Shown: piece by piece, positions 53,376-63,257 of the stretch
How positions within the stretch are numbered: the stretch's first letter is position 1
Layout: each line of letters starts with the position of its first letter
From: Petrimonas mucosa
GTDB taxonomy: Bacteria > Bacteroidota > Bacteroidia > Bacteroidales > Dysgonomonadaceae
Length of the DNA: 64,000 bases
Direction: 5' to 3'
NCBI RefSeq assembly: GCF_900095795.1
Contig: NZ_LT608328.1
Location: forward strand, 1 to 64,000
Notes under the pieces: generated by a model
What the model saw: only the letters and a program-made list of their open reading frames with translations
The model's database searches: none
What the model was told of the DNA's origin: nothing
Translations under genes and position numbers: made by a program

Positions 53376-53870
53376 CTACCCAAGGATCATTCCCTTCGGC
53401 ACGAATGCGCTCACATCGTGTCCGTAACGCAACAATTCGCGTACATGCGAGGAGCTGATATGGGTAAGTTCAGGTTCAGTAAACAGTACAAATGTCTCGA
53501 TCCCCGAAATCGCCCGGTTCATGTCGGCGATACTCTTTTCATATTCAAAATCACTGACGGTGCGGATTCCCCTCAATATGAACCTTGCCCCCATCTCCCT
53601 TGCAAAATCGACAGTCAGGGAGCTATAGCTTCTCACCTTCACCCGTGGCTCATTCCGATACAGGCTGGAGATCATCTCCACCCGCTTCTCCAATGCAAAC
53701 AAGGCCTTTTTTGCCTCGTTCACCCCGATGGAGATCACAATTTCATCTACCAGTTCCAGACCACGCCGTACCAGCGATTCGTGTCCGATCGTGAAGGGAT
53801 CGAAGGTGCCGGGGAACAGGGCCACCCTCCAAGAAGAGGAGGCAGGGTGTGAGGGGGTTACATGATCCAT
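53376..53870 (-). CDS. coaD: Phosphopantetheine adenylyltransferase
   Basis: The fourth step of CoA synthesis, joining ATP and 4'-phosphopantetheine. Motifs: [12 protein letters not shown] (TxGH 27-30) and the C-terminal SSSHVRELL. From the ATG at 53870 ([10 protein letters not shown]) the protein is 164 residues, normal. The open frame continues 90 nt upstream into the topoisomerase gene; that longer form is unlikely. Dephospho-CoA kinase, the next enzyme, is also in this window (59413-60003). Confidence 0.93.
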   Translation of the reverse strand: MDHVTPSHPASSSWRVALFPGTFDPFTIGHESLVRRGLELVDEIVISIGVNEAKKALFALEKRVEMISSLYRNEPRVKVRSYSSLTVDFAREMGARFILRGIRTVSDFEYEKSIADMNRAISGIETFVLFTEPELTHISSSHVRELLRYGHDVSAFVPKGMILG

Positions 53871-53880
53871 TTCGGGTAAA

Positions 53881-55737
53881 TTATGCATCTTCATCAACAA
53901 CCAGGTTCTCAATGATAAACATCTGCCGGTCGGGTGTATTCTTGCCCATGTAGAACTCAAGCAGATCCTTGATAAGATCCTCCTTGCGCATGGAGACCCG
54001 ATCGAGTCTCATATCCTTTCCGATAAAATTCCTGAACTCGTCGGGAGAGATCTCGCCGAGACCCTTGAAGCGGGTGATTTCAGGATTCGATCCCAACTCT
54101 CCGATTGCGGCAAGACGCTCCTCCTCAGTATAGCAGTAGAGGGTTTTCTTCTTGTTTCTCACACGGAAGAGTGGGGTCTGAAGGATATAGACATGCCCCT
54201 TTTTCACCAGATCGGGAAAGAACTGCAAAAAGAAAGTGAGCAACAGCAGGCGGATATGCATTCCGTCGGTATCGGCATCGGTAGCGATAATCACCTTGTT
54301 GTAACGCAACCCGTCCATCCCCTCCTCAATATTGAGGGCCGCCTGGAGCAGGTTGAACTCCTCGTTCTCGTAAACGATCTTCTTGGTTAGCCCGAACGAG
54401 TTCAACGGCTTTCCACGAAGACTGAACACCGCTTGCAAGTTGGGATCCCTGCTTTTGGTGATGGAACCGCTGGCCGAGTCACCCTCGGTAATGAAGATGC
54501 AGGTATCCTCCAGGTTATCACCCTTCGGATCGTTGTAGTGGATGCGGCAATCACGCAGTTTCCGGTTGTGCAGGTTCGCCTTCTTTGCCCGTTCGCGCGC
54601 CAGCTTTGTGACACCGGCAATAGCTTTCCGTTCCTTCTCCGAATCGAGGATCTTCTTCTGGAGAATATCGGCTGTCTCCAGGTGCTTGTGCAGGTAGTTG
54701 TCCAACTCTCTCTTCAGGAAATCACCTACATATTTGTTGATCGAAACCCCGTCGGGGGTCATATCCTTTGAACCGAGCTTCGTTTTTGTCTGCGACTCGA
54801 AGACCGGCTCCTCAATCTTTACGCTGATGGCAGCCACCATCCCGTTCCGGATATCGGAATATTCGAAGTTCTTGGTAAAATACTCCTTAATTACCCGGGC
54901 TGTCGCCTCGCGGAATGCCGAGAGGTGTGTCCCACCCTGTGTGGTATGCTGTCCGTTGACGAAAGAGTAGTACTCCTCGCCATACTGATTCGAGTGGGTG
55001 ATCGCCACTTCAATGTCTTCACCGTGAAGGTGGATAATGGGATAAAGGATCTCGGTTGTCAGGTTGTCGTTAAGCAGGTCCTCGAGTCCGTTCTTCGAGT
55101 AGTACTTCTTGCCGTTGAAGGTGATGGTCAGTCCCGTGTTCAGGAAAACGTAATTTTTGAGCAACGGTTCGATATGCTCCTCCCGATAGAGGTAATCACC
55201 GAAGATCTCCTTGTCGGGCGTAAACTCGATAAGGGTACCGTTGCTTTGCGAAGCGGGCTGTTGTGGAGCATCATTTACCACCACACCCCGTGCATATTCG
55301 ACACACTTGGTCTCTCCCTCACGGAAACTCTGAATCAGGAACCGGGAAGACAAGGCGTTCACAGCCTTGATACCCACCCCGTTCAACCCAACCGATTTCT
55401 TGAATGCCTTGGAGTCATACTTGGCACCGGTATTCATGCGGGATGAGACATCCAGCACCTTTCCCAACGGGACGCCGCGTCCATAATCACGCACGCTCAC
55501 ATTCCCGGCATCAATGGTGATATCGATGTTTCTTCCGAATCCCATCCGGAACTCGTCGATGGAGTTGTCCATCACCTCTTTAAGCAGGACATAGATACCG
55601 TCGTCGGAGGAAGAGCCGTCCCCCAACTTTCCAATATACATTCCCGGACGGCGACGGATATGCTCGCGCCACTCCAGGGTTACAATATTCTCTTCGCTAT
55701 AATTCTGTAATGCTTGTTCTCTTTCCAGTTCAGTCAC
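53881..55737 (-). CDS. Type IIA DNA topoisomerase B subunit (ParE/GyrB family)
   Basis: A 618-residue ATPase subunit of topoisomerase IV or gyrase. The GHKL ATPase domain has [17 protein letters not shown] and [14 protein letters not shown]. The transducer follows, then the TOPRIM domain with EGDSASG (the conserved Glu) and DADTDGMHI (metal Asp pair). The length and lack of a GyrB-type insert favour ParE (topoisomerase IV). No A subunit lies next to it in the window. 10 bp upstream of coaD. Confidence 0.9.
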   Translation of the reverse strand: MTELEREQALQNYSEENIVTLEWREHIRRRPGMYIGKLGDGSSSDDGIYVLLKEVMDNSIDEFRMGFGRNIDITIDAGNVSVRDYGRGVPLGKVLDVSSRMNTGAKYDSKAFKKSVGLNGVGIKAVNALSSRFLIQSFREGETKCVEYARGVVVNDAPQQPASQSNGTLIEFTPDKEIFGDYLYREEHIEPLLKNYVFLNTGLTITFNGKKYYSKNGLEDLLNDNLTTEILYPIIHLHGEDIEVAITHSNQYGEEYYSFVNGQHTTQGGTHLSAFREATARVIKEYFTKNFEYSDIRNGMVAAISVKIEEPVFESQTKTKLGSKDMTPDGVSINKYVGDFLKRELDNYLHKHLETADILQKKILDSEKERKAIAGVTKLARERAKKANLHNRKLRDCRIHYNDPKGDNLEDTCIFITEGDSASGSITKSRDPNLQAVFSLRGKPLNSFGLTKKIVYENEEFNLLQAALNIEEGMDGLRYNKVIIATDADTDGMHIRLLLLTFFLQFFPDLVKKGHVYILQTPLFRVRNKKKTLYCYTEEERLAAIGELGSNPEITRFKGLGEISPDEFRNFIGKDMRLDRVSMRKEDLIKDLLEFYMGKNTPDRQMFIIENLVVDEDA

Positions 55738-55766
55738 CTCTTATCTCTCTCCTCTCTTTCTCCTGG

Positions 55767-56903
55767 TTACAACTCCTTGATAAAACATCTTCTCCGCTTG
55801 TGCTGCTCCACATCGAAGCCATCCCACAGCGACTGCACCTTGCTGTTTGTCTCCAGTTCAACGTTGCTCTCGGCCACTTCCATCCCCAGCTCAATTGCCG
55901 AGGAGATAAACCTCTTGATCAAAAGTGCGTTTACTCCTTTCCCCTGGTACTCGGGATCGATGGCAACCAGCAACAGGTCGAGCACCTTGCTGTTCTTGCC
56001 GATACCTTTCAATGCCTTGTAGAGGTGAATCCATCCGGTAGGGAGAAATTTGCCCTTTGCCTTGCGGAGAGCCTCCGACATGCTGGGCAGTCCGATCCCC
56101 ACTCCCACCATCTTGTTGTCGTGCTGCCGCAGTACGACCGACAGGAATTCTAACCGCAACATCGGGATATACATCTCCACATAGTAGTCGATCTGCTTCT
56201 CGGTGAGCTCCACGTAACCGAACAGGTCCTTATAGGCCTTGTTGATCAGATGGAAGATCTCACGTGCATAGGGATATACTTCGCTTTTCCGCTCGAACCG
56301 TTTCTCCACGAGGCCAAAGCGCTGCTTTACCACCTCCGATATCCGTTCGATCCGCTCGGGAACCTCCTTGGGAATCTGGATCAGGAACTCTACCCAATCC
56401 TGCTCCTTGACATATCCCATCCGCTCCATATGTTGGGGGTAATAGGGGTAGTTATAGATCGTAGCCATCGTGCCCATCCGGTCAAAACCCTCGATGAGCA
56501 TTCCTTCATGATCCATGTCAGTAAATCCGAGCGGTCCGTGAATCTTCTCCATTCCTCTTGAACGGGCCCAACTTTCGGCCGCGCCAAAGAGCGCATCAAC
56601 CACTTCTGCGTCGTCAACGAAATCTACAAACCCGAAGCGTGCATTTTTCTGCTTCCATTTCTCGTTTGATTTGTGGTTGATGATCACGCCGATCCGTCCA
56701 ACGATCTCCTCACCCCGATAGGCCAGAAAATAGGATGCATCGCAATGCTCAAACGACGGGTTCTTACTCATGTTAAGCGTTGCCCGCTCATCATAGATCA
56801 GCGGAGGTACGAAACACTCATTTCCTTCGTAAAGATCGATGCCGAACTTGACAAACTTCTTCAGCGAGTCACTGTCTTTTACTTGTTTGATTACTACTGA
56901 CAT
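55767..56903 (-). CDS. GNAT-like acyltransferase family protein
   Basis: A 378-residue soluble protein with two GNAT-like halves. The first (about 1-150) contains YFLAYRGEEIVGRIGVIINHK and GFVDFVDD. The second (about 215-378) contains LLLVAIDPEYQGKGVNALLI, close to the acetyl-CoA-binding motif Q/RxxGxG/A. Similar proteins are common in Bacteroidales as conserved hypotheticals; the substrate is unknown. It heads a likely transcript with the topoisomerase, coaD and S41 genes (gaps of 29, 10 and 27 bp). Confidence 0.82.
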   Translation of the reverse strand: MSVVIKQVKDSDSLKKFVKFGIDLYEGNECFVPPLIYDERATLNMSKNPSFEHCDASYFLAYRGEEIVGRIGVIINHKSNEKWKQKNARFGFVDFVDDAEVVDALFGAAESWARSRGMEKIHGPLGFTDMDHEGMLIEGFDRMGTMATIYNYPYYPQHMERMGYVKEQDWVEFLIQIPKEVPERIERISEVVKQRFGLVEKRFERKSEVYPYAREIFHLINKAYKDLFGYVELTEKQIDYYVEMYIPMLRLEFLSVVLRQHDNKMVGVGIGLPSMSEALRKAKGKFLPTGWIHLYKALKGIGKNSKVLDLLLVAIDPEYQGKGVNALLIKRFISSAIELGMEVAESNVELETNSKVQSLWDGFDVEQHKRRRCFIKEL

Positions 56904-56963
56904 ACTCTAATATTTTTCACATATTATCGAATGATGGCCATTTACACCATACACTATAAACGA

Positions 56964-56971
56964 CAAAGATA
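56964..56971 (-). promoter_or_regulatory. GNAT-topoisomerase-coaD promoter, -7 element TATCTTTG
   Basis: Exact TAnnTTTG match on the minus strand, 60 nt before the GNAT gene. No -33 TTG at the standard spacing. Confidence 0.55.
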
Positions 56972-57093
56972 ATGAAATTTGGAGAATGATGGAAAGATGA
57001 TTTCAGAAAAAACAGTATCTCTCGGTCTCAGTTTGTATCTGACTGTATATAAGCTTATTTAACCAAACCGACAGAGTTTTCAAAACCAATTCA

Positions 57094-57123
57094 TTTGCAT
57101 ATCCAAAAAAATAGCTAATTTTG
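57094..57123 (+). promoter_or_regulatory. nusB operon promoter, TTTG-N18-TAATTTTG
   Basis: TTTG at 57094-57097, 18 nt, TAATTTTG at 57116-57123, 25 nt before the nusB ATG. Confidence 0.7.
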
Positions 57124-57148
57124 TGCCCATAAAATGCTCATTTAAAAA

Positions 57149-58075
57149 ATGATTAATCGAATTTTAATTCGTACCCGGATAGTACAAATTGTTTACGCCT
57201 GGTATCAGAATAGGAATAAAGATTTACGTACAGCAGAGAAAGAACTCCTGTTTGGATTACAAAAATCCTACGATCTCTACTATTATCTCCTCTTGTTGAT
57301 GGTTGAGCTGACCAACGCGTATGAAGCGCGTATCGAGGCCAAACGCAACAAGTACCTTCCTTCCGATGAGGATCTGAATCCCAATGTACGGTTGCTTGAA
57401 AACAGGTTTATCCGGCAGTTATCAAGAAATAAACAGTTCAACCAATACCTGAATGAGCGTCCCATGTCGTGGAGTGAACACGAAACGTTCGTAAAAAACC
57501 TGCTCGAGGAGATACTCGCCTCCGAAACATATGCAAGATATGCCGGCGAAGCAACGGCCGATTACAACCAGGATCGGGAGTTCTGGCGTTCAATCTTCAA
57601 GCAGTTTATCCACAACAACGAAAAACTGGATGAAATCCTTGAGGATGAAAGCATCTTCTGGAACGATGATATCGAGATCGTGCAAACCTTCGTGATGAAA
57701 TCGATCCGGCAATTTTCGGAAGAGAACGGGGAGAACCAGCGCCTGCTGCCGATGTTCAAAGATGAGGAGGACCGGCAATTTGCATTGAAACTGCTGCACG
57801 ACACCATCCTCAACGAACAGAAATACAGGCAGCTGATCGAGCATCACAGCGAAAAGTGGGATTTCGACCGTATCGCATTTATGGACATGATCATCATGCA
57901 GATTGCCTTGGCCGAGATCCACACCTTCGAGACGATTCCCTCCAGCGTATCGCTCAACGAATATATCGAGATTGCCAAATCGTACAGTACACCGAAGAGC
58001 GGTACATTTATCAACGGAATTTTGGACGCAATCGTAGCCGACCTTCGAAAAAATAATATTATTTTTAAGCAGTAA
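57149..58075 (+). CDS. nusB: Transcription antitermination factor NusB, long Bacteroidota form
   Basis: NusB joins NusE and rRNA boxA in antitermination complexes. The NusB helical domain occupies the C-terminal half (about 170-308, FDRIAFMDMIIMQIALAEIH and NEYIEIAKSYSTPKSGTFINGILD). The N-terminal half (LIRTRIVQIVYAWYQNRNKD) is an additional helical region, so the protein at 308 residues is about twice the E. coli length. Begins an operon with yajC, ybbR and coaE. Confidence 0.93.
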   Translation: MINRILIRTRIVQIVYAWYQNRNKDLRTAEKELLFGLQKSYDLYYYLLLLMVELTNAYEARIEAKRNKYLPSDEDLNPNVRLLENRFIRQLSRNKQFNQYLNERPMSWSEHETFVKNLLEEILASETYARYAGEATADYNQDREFWRSIFKQFIHNNEKLDEILEDESIFWNDDIEIVQTFVMKSIRQFSEENGENQRLLPMFKDEEDRQFALKLLHDTILNEQKYRQLIEHHSEKWDFDRIAFMDMIIMQIALAEIHTFETIPSSVSLNEYIEIAKSYSTPKSGTFINGILDAIVADLRKNNIIFKQ

Positions 58076-58101
58076 TTTTAAACACTCAAAACTTGATTCT
58101 T

Positions 58102-58410
58102 ATGAATATTCTATTACAGGCAGCAGCCGGCACAGGATCGGGAATGGGCACCTCCCTGCTGATGATGGTGGCCATCATTGCCGTATTTTACTTCTTCATG
58201 ATCCGTCCGCAACAGAAAAAACAGAAAGAGGTGCAACGGGCCCGTGAAGCGATGAAGGTGGGCGACAAGGTTGTAACTGCCGGAGGCATCCACGGACGCA
58301 TCAAAGAGGTGGGCGACAGCTGGTTTCTGGTAGAGGTTGCCGATGGGGTTAAACTGAAATTTGAAAAGACATCGGTTTTCGCCTCCTCATCCGACGTGAC
58401 TACACCGTAA
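58102..58410 (+). CDS. yajC: Preprotein translocase subunit YajC
   Basis: A 102-residue single-pass membrane protein of the SecDF-YajC accessory complex. One helix (about 18-36, LLMMVAIIAVFYFFMIRP), then the conserved cytoplasmic part (RPQQKKQKEVQ, VGDKVVTAGGIHGRI). The start at ATG 58102 gives the usual short periplasmic end; a TTG nine bases earlier is in frame but unneeded. 26 bp after nusB. Confidence 0.95.
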   Translation: MNILLQAAAGTGSGMGTSLLMMVAIIAVFYFFMIRPQQKKQKEVQRAREAMKVGDKVVTAGGIHGRIKEVGDSWFLVEVADGVKLKFEKTSVFASSSDVTTP

Positions 58411-58432
58411 AACCTGAATCGCCTGATCAATT

Positions 58433-59416
58433 ATGGACCTTGCATCAATCAAGGATAGGTGGATCGAGAAGATACGGGACTTCTTTTCCAGATTAAACTG
58501 GAAAAACATATTCCTTTTTGTCCTGTTTCTCATCCTCTCCTTTATTTTTTGGTTGATGCTCTTTTTCCAGCGTGACATCGAGGCCACCTACAAGATTCCA
58601 CTGAAATACACCCATATTCCAGATGATGAGGTGTTTGATGTTGCGCTGCCCGACGATATCGAGATACGGGTTGCCGACAAGGGGTCGGAAATTTTCCGCT
58701 ATACCTTTACCCTGAAAGATTCGATCGAGATCGACATCGCCAGATACAAGGAGGAGCGGATCAAGAACCTGCAGGGGAGCGAACTGATGCAGCTTATCAG
58801 GGAGAAGTTGTCGCAAAGCACGAACCTCAAGGCCTACTATCCGGTAAATATCTCGCTGGCAACCTCCAAACTTCAAAAGAAGGAGCTGAAGGTGGTTTTC
58901 GACGGAGTCATTACAACCAGTCGCAGCAACCTGGTGGCCGACAGTGTTACCTTTTTGCCCGCAACAGTGACAGCATACGGTTCCCAGAACCAGTTGTCGG
59001 AAATCCAGTCGGCAGTAACCGAATATACCCTGATCAACAACCTGAAGGCCACATCGCAATTGAGGGTGAAGCTCATGCCGGTAAACGGCGTTAAGTTTGT
59101 CCCCGGCGAAGTTGATATCTATATCCCCGTAATGGAGTATACCGAAAGGACTTTCGAGGTTCCGGTCACAGCCAGGAATGTACCCTCCAATATCGACGTG
59201 AAGTTCTTTCCATCGCAGGTGGAGGTCTCCTTCTCGGTAACACTGGACGAATACAGGAAAATTGCTCCCGAGGATTTCGAAGTTGAACTCGATTACCTGG
59301 AGTTTTACAAAAATGGAAACGGCCGGGTCGATCTGAAACTCTCAAAAGTCCCTTCGACCGTCCGTAACGTCAAGCTGTCACCCTCATCGGTGGAGTTTCT
59401 CTTTGAAAGCAGATGA
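58433..59416 (+). CDS. YbbR-like domain protein
   Basis: A 327-residue protein with one N-terminal membrane helix (about 24-43, NIFLFVLFLILSFIFWLMLF) and repeated YbbR-type beta domains in the periplasm (e.g. VTFLPATVTAYGSQNQLSEI and the EVPVTARNVPSNIDVKFFP part). YbbR proteins in firmicutes regulate c-di-AMP cyclase; here the function is unknown. It overlaps coaE by four bases. Confidence 0.87.
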   Translation: MDLASIKDRWIEKIRDFFSRLNWKNIFLFVLFLILSFIFWLMLFFQRDIEATYKIPLKYTHIPDDEVFDVALPDDIEIRVADKGSEIFRYTFTLKDSIEIDIARYKEERIKNLQGSELMQLIREKLSQSTNLKAYYPVNISLATSKLQKKELKVVFDGVITTSRSNLVADSVTFLPATVTAYGSQNQLSEIQSAVTEYTLINNLKATSQLRVKLMPVNGVKFVPGEVDIYIPVMEYTERTFEVPVTARNVPSNIDVKFFPSQVEVSFSVTLDEYRKIAPEDFEVELDYLEFYKNGNGRVDLKLSKVPSTVRNVKLSPSSVEFLFESR

Positions 59417-60003
59417 AAACGATACGATTGGGAGTTACCGGAGGTATTGGGAGCGGGAAATCGGTTGTCTGCAACCTGCTGCGGCTATACGGCATCCCGG
59501 TTTTTGATGCCGACCGGGAGGCAAAAAATCTGAACGATTCCTCTCCGGTAATCAGGGAAAAGCTCATCGGCTGCTTTGGTCCCGATCTCTACCGAAACGA
59601 CCGGCTCGACCGCAAGATGCTGGCCGAACTGATCTTTAACAATGAAGAGAACCTGCGCATGGCAAACGCCATCATACATCCAGAACTGGCAAGGGCGTTC
59701 GGGGAATGGGCAGCAGAGCGGAATGGGCATCCGCTTGTAGCTATAGACGCGGCACTCTTGTTTGAAGCCGGATTCCAGTCGATGCTCGACAGGACCGTAA
59801 CCGTTGTGGCACCGCTGGAAACGCGAATTGAGCGTGTTGTGAAGAGGGACAATCTCTCCCCTGATCAGATAACGGCACGCGCCAACTGTCAGCTGAGCGA
59901 CGAGAGAAAGGCGGAGCTGGCCGATTTCGTCATCCTTAACGATGGGCGCCACTCTCTGCTGGAACAGGTAGATGAGATCCTCCGGACTCTTTTAGGAAGA
60001 TGA
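59413..60003 (+). CDS. coaE: Dephospho-CoA kinase
   Basis: Last step of CoA synthesis: phosphorylation of dephospho-CoA. 196 residues with P-loop GVTGGIGSGKS (7-17), the FDADREAK motif with catalytic Asp, and ALLFEAGFQSMLD. The start overlaps the ybbR stop by four bases (ATGA). Last gene of the nusB operon. Confidence 0.95.
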   Translation: MKTIRLGVTGGIGSGKSVVCNLLRLYGIPVFDADREAKNLNDSSPVIREKLIGCFGPDLYRNDRLDRKMLAELIFNNEENLRMANAIIHPELARAFGEWAAERNGHPLVAIDAALLFEAGFQSMLDRTVTVVAPLETRIERVVKRDNLSPDQITARANCQLSDERKAELADFVILNDGRHSLLEQVDEILRTLLGR

Positions 60004-60067
60004 GATTCCGAAAAGGGTAACACCGGAGGAGATATGTAAAATCTGAACAATTTTTAACAGGTAAACG

Positions 60068-60265
60068 ATGATAGAGAGAATTGGAACCAATGCCGGTAAG
60101 GTTTGGACATTGCTGGACGGAGCCGGAACACAAAGTGTAAAAGAGCTGAAACGGTCTTCAAAGCTGACAGACAAGGAGCTCTACGCTGCCCTCGGCTGGC
60201 TGGCCAGAGAGGGGAAAATTTCGCTGGTGGAAGAGGGTAAGGAGCTGTTTGTCTCGCTGATATGA
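60068..60265 (+). CDS. Small winged-helix protein (DUF2582-like)
   Basis: A 65-residue winged helix: helix 1 NAGKVWTLLD, helix 2 SVKELKRSSK, recognition helix TDKELYAALGWLAREGK, then the wing ISLVEEGKELFVSL. Similar small proteins are common in Bacteroidales and annotated as winged helix-turn-helix domain proteins. DNA binding is plausible but targets are unknown. 64 bp after coaE; it may share that transcript and ends before a terminator. Confidence 0.82.
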   Translation: MIERIGTNAGKVWTLLDGAGTQSVKELKRSSKLTDKELYAALGWLAREGKISLVEEGKELFVSLI

Positions 60266-60304
60266 CGTCCGGGGCATGAGCCCCCCTGAGATGAGACAGT
60301 GTTG

Positions 60305-60329
60305 AAGCCGCCCCTGTGACGGCTTTTTT
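60305..60329 (+). terminator. Terminator after the winged-helix gene
   Basis: 6-bp stem AAGCCG/CGGCTT (60305-60310, 60320-60325) with a T-tract running to 60329. Probably ends the nusB-coaE-wHTH transcript. Confidence 0.75.
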
Positions 60330-60339
60330 ATTTTTCCGC

Positions 60340-60347
60340 TATCTTTG
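60340..60347 (+). promoter_or_regulatory. FAD/Fe-S oxidoreductase promoter, -7 element TATCTTTG
   Basis: Exact match directly behind the terminator, only 17 nt before the ATG, so the 5' UTR is very short. No -33 TTG. Confidence 0.5.
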
Positions 60348-60364
60348 CTGAAGATATAACCATC

Positions 60365-63169
60365 ATGAATGATTCTCAACTGCGAAGAGAGCTTGAGAAG
60401 CTCCTTCCCAAAGAGCAGCTCTTTACCGACGAACTATCCCGGCTGGTCAAAGGGTGCGATGCCGGATTGTATCGACTGATTCCCAGGGCTGTAGTCAAAG
60501 TCAACAGCGAAGCGGAGGTTATCCGGCTGATGCAGTTCTGCAGCAGGGAGAATATCCCAGTCACCTTCAAGGCGGCAGGTACCAGCTTGAGTGGACAGAC
60601 CATCACCGATTCCATCCTGATGGAGAGCGGTGAGGGATTTGCTTTTTCGGCCATCACCGACAACGGGAAAACCGCCACATTCGGTGTAAGCCTTACCGGA
60701 ACAGCGGCCAACCGGATGTTGCAGCGTTACCACCGGAAGATCGGGCCGAAACCGGCATCGATCAATGCGGCGAAGATTGGCGGTATCCTGGCAAACAACG
60801 CCAGCGGATCGAGCTACGGCATCCAGCACAACAGTTACAACACGGTAAGGTCGATGCGGATTATCTTTGCCGACGGCACGCTGCTCGACACCGCCGACCC
60901 GGCCAGCCGACAAGCCTTTGCAGAGTCGCATCCCGAGCTGATTGCCAGCCTGGTAGAGCTACACAGGGAGGTTACTGGAAACGAAGCGATTCGCAACCGG
61001 ATCGCCGAAAAATTCAGGCTGAAGAACACCTGTGGATATGGTGTCAATGCCCTGATCGACTTTTCCGATCCGATCGAGATACTGCAGCATCTGATGATCG
61101 GTTCGGAAGGAACACTTGGCTTTATCTCGCAGGCCACCTTCGAGACGGTTCCCGATCACCGGTTGAAAGCCACGGCCCTGGTTTACTTCAGGAATCTTCG
61201 CGATGTCTGCCAGGCCATCCTGCCGCTCCGGGGCTCTCCGGTAAGCGCTGCAGAGCTGATGGATCGTAACGCCCTCCGTGCGGTGGAGAATCAGACCGGG
61301 GTGCCTGCCGAGCTGAAATCGCTGCCCGAGGAGGCAGCTGCACTTTTGATCGACACCTCTGCTGACGACGAGGAAACGCTATTGGCACAGATAGGCGAAA
61401 TCGAGTCGGCCATGAACCATATCCACACACTTTCCGCCATCCGGTTTACCACCGACCGACAACTGTACAATCTTTACTGGAGTGTTCGCAACGGGTTGTT
61501 CACCTCGGCTGCGGCTTCTCGCCCGCCACAGACGGCCTGTGTCATCGAGGATATCGCCTTCGACGGGGCAATCCTGGGAGATGCGCTTGCCGAGGTACGT
61601 GAATTGCTGATCCACTCGGGATATGCAGATGCGGTAATGTGGGGACATCTTCTGGATGGGAATGTTCATTTCACCCTTTTTCCGGATATCAACTCACCGG
61701 AAGGGGTTGACAGGTATAGCCGCTTTATGCATGACCTATCCCAACTGGTGGCGGTAAAACATAACGGTAGCCTGAAAGCCGAGCACGGAACAGGCCGGAA
61801 CATGGCGCCGTTCGTTGAACTGGAATGGGGAGCTGAGATATATGGTGTGATGAAACGGATCAAATCGGCATTCGATCCGCAGCAGATACTGAATCCCGGT
61901 GTGATTATCAATGACGACAAGGAGCTCTTCGTCAAGAACCTGAAAAATATACCCGATGCCCATCCGTTGATTGACAAATGCATCGAGTGCGGTTTTTGCG
62001 AAGTGATCTGCCCTTCAAGGGAGCTGACCCTCACACCTCGGCAACGGATCGTGGCCTACCGGAGGCTGACCGGAATGGGGGATGTGAAGAGACGCAAACA
62101 ATGGGCTGAAAAGATGAACTACAGTTTTAACGAAACCTGCGCTACTGACGGACTTTGTGCCATTGCCTGCCCGGTAGGGATCAATACCGGCAAGCTGGTG
62201 AAGGAGCTTCGCTGGAAAGAGAATGGCAAGGTTGCCAAGCGCATGGCAGAGGCGATTGCCAACCACATGGATCTGGTTACCGCCACGATCCGCAACCTGA
62301 TGAAGCTGCCCCACGCCATCGCACGCATAACCGGCTATGGCTGGATGGAGTCGGTTGCCCGCGGCATCTACCGGATCGGCGACGGACTCCTTCCCTTGTG
62401 GACCAGATATACGCCCACAGGTAGCCGGAAGATCTGCCGCTCGATTTTCCCTGCCGGGCATGGCGATACACCCGAAGTGGTCTATTTCCCCTCATGCGTC
62501 ACGCGTTCCATGGGAGGTCCTGCTTTCGGGTTTACAGGGAGTGAAGATGTGCCGTCGAAAATGATCTCGGTTTTGCGGAAAGCGGGCTATACCGTTATCA
62601 TACCCGATGGGCGGGAGAAGCTCTGTTGCGGAATGGCGTTCAGCAGCAAAGGGTTTCGCGATCAGGCACACCGGAAGGCGAGAGAGTTGAACGAAGCGTT
62701 ATTGCAAGCAAGCCGCAACGGGGAGTTGCCGATAGTATGCGACATGAGCCCCTGTCTGCTTCATATGCGTGAAACAGTCGACAGCCGGCTGAGATTGTAC
62801 GACCAGGTGGAGTTTATTCACGATTTCCTGCTGGCGAGACTCAACTTGCGTAAACGGCCGGTGACAGTAGCCATTCACACCACCTGCAGCTCTGCGAAGA
62901 TGGGTCTTGAAGAAAAACTGTACACCGTTGCCCTACGATGTGCCGAAAAGGTGGTTACTCCCCAAAACGTCTCCTGTTGCGGATGGGCAGGAGATCGAGG
63001 ATTTTTCTACCCCGAACTCAACAACTCGGCTCTGAAACCCCTTAAACATGATATTGGAGATGCCACCGAAGGCTACTCCAACAGCCGGACCTGCGAGATA
63101 GGGCTGTCGATAAACAGCGGGATAGCCTACAGGTCGCTGGTCTATCTGGTAGACCAGGCATCGGAATAG
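60365..63169 (+). CDS. Large FAD-binding and Fe-S oxidoreductase (D-lactate/glycolate dehydrogenase type)
   Basis: A 934-residue fusion of a GlcD-like and a GlcF-like part. Residues about 35-270 are an FAD-binding PCMH domain (VTFKAAGTSLSGQTITDSIL; GGILANNASGSSYGI). A FAD-oxidase C-terminal domain follows to about 530. Two Fe-S motifs come next (CIECGFCEVICP, then CATDGLCAIACPVG). The CCG cysteine-rich domains end the chain (KLCCGMAFSSKG, VSCCGWAGDRGF). The family oxidises D-2-hydroxy acids. Cytoplasmic, possibly membrane associated. Monocistronic with its own promoter; no terminator obvious before argS. Confidence 0.9.
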   Translation: MNDSQLRRELEKLLPKEQLFTDELSRLVKGCDAGLYRLIPRAVVKVNSEAEVIRLMQFCSRENIPVTFKAAGTSLSGQTITDSILMESGEGFAFSAITDNGKTATFGVSLTGTAANRMLQRYHRKIGPKPASINAAKIGGILANNASGSSYGIQHNSYNTVRSMRIIFADGTLLDTADPASRQAFAESHPELIASLVELHREVTGNEAIRNRIAEKFRLKNTCGYGVNALIDFSDPIEILQHLMIGSEGTLGFISQATFETVPDHRLKATALVYFRNLRDVCQAILPLRGSPVSAAELMDRNALRAVENQTGVPAELKSLPEEAAALLIDTSADDEETLLAQIGEIESAMNHIHTLSAIRFTTDRQLYNLYWSVRNGLFTSAAASRPPQTACVIEDIAFDGAILGDALAEVRELLIHSGYADAVMWGHLLDGNVHFTLFPDINSPEGVDRYSRFMHDLSQLVAVKHNGSLKAEHGTGRNMAPFVELEWGAEIYGVMKRIKSAFDPQQILNPGVIINDDKELFVKNLKNIPDAHPLIDKCIECGFCEVICPSRELTLTPRQRIVAYRRLTGMGDVKRRKQWAEKMNYSFNETCATDGLCAIACPVGINTGKLVKELRWKENGKVAKRMAEAIANHMDLVTATIRNLMKLPHAIARITGYGWMESVARGIYRIGDGLLPLWTRYTPTGSRKICRSIFPAGHGDTPEVVYFPSCVTRSMGGPAFGFTGSEDVPSKMISVLRKAGYTVIIPDGREKLCCGMAFSSKGFRDQAHRKARELNEALLQASRNGELPIVCDMSPCLLHMRETVDSRLRLYDQVEFIHDFLLARLNLRKRPVTVAIHTTCSSAKMGLEEKLYTVALRCAEKVVTPQNVSCCGWAGDRGFFYPELNNSALKPLKHDIGDATEGYSNSRTCEIGLSINSGIAYRSLVYLVDQASE

Positions 63170-63224
63170 CATCCTCCCTGCCCTCAAAATCGGTAAAGGT
63201 AAATCGTAAATCGTAGATTGTTTG

Positions 63225-63232
63225 TATCTTTG
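63225..63232 (+). promoter_or_regulatory. argS promoter, -7 element TATCTTTG
   Basis: Exact TAnnTTTG match, 25 nt before the argS ATG. Confidence 0.55.
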
Positions 63233-63257
63233 TAACTTTAAATTGCAAATTCACGTT

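Noticed and set aside
53871-53960. Longer start for coaD
   Set aside because: The extra 30 residues overlap the topoisomerase gene and do not resemble CoaD N-termini.
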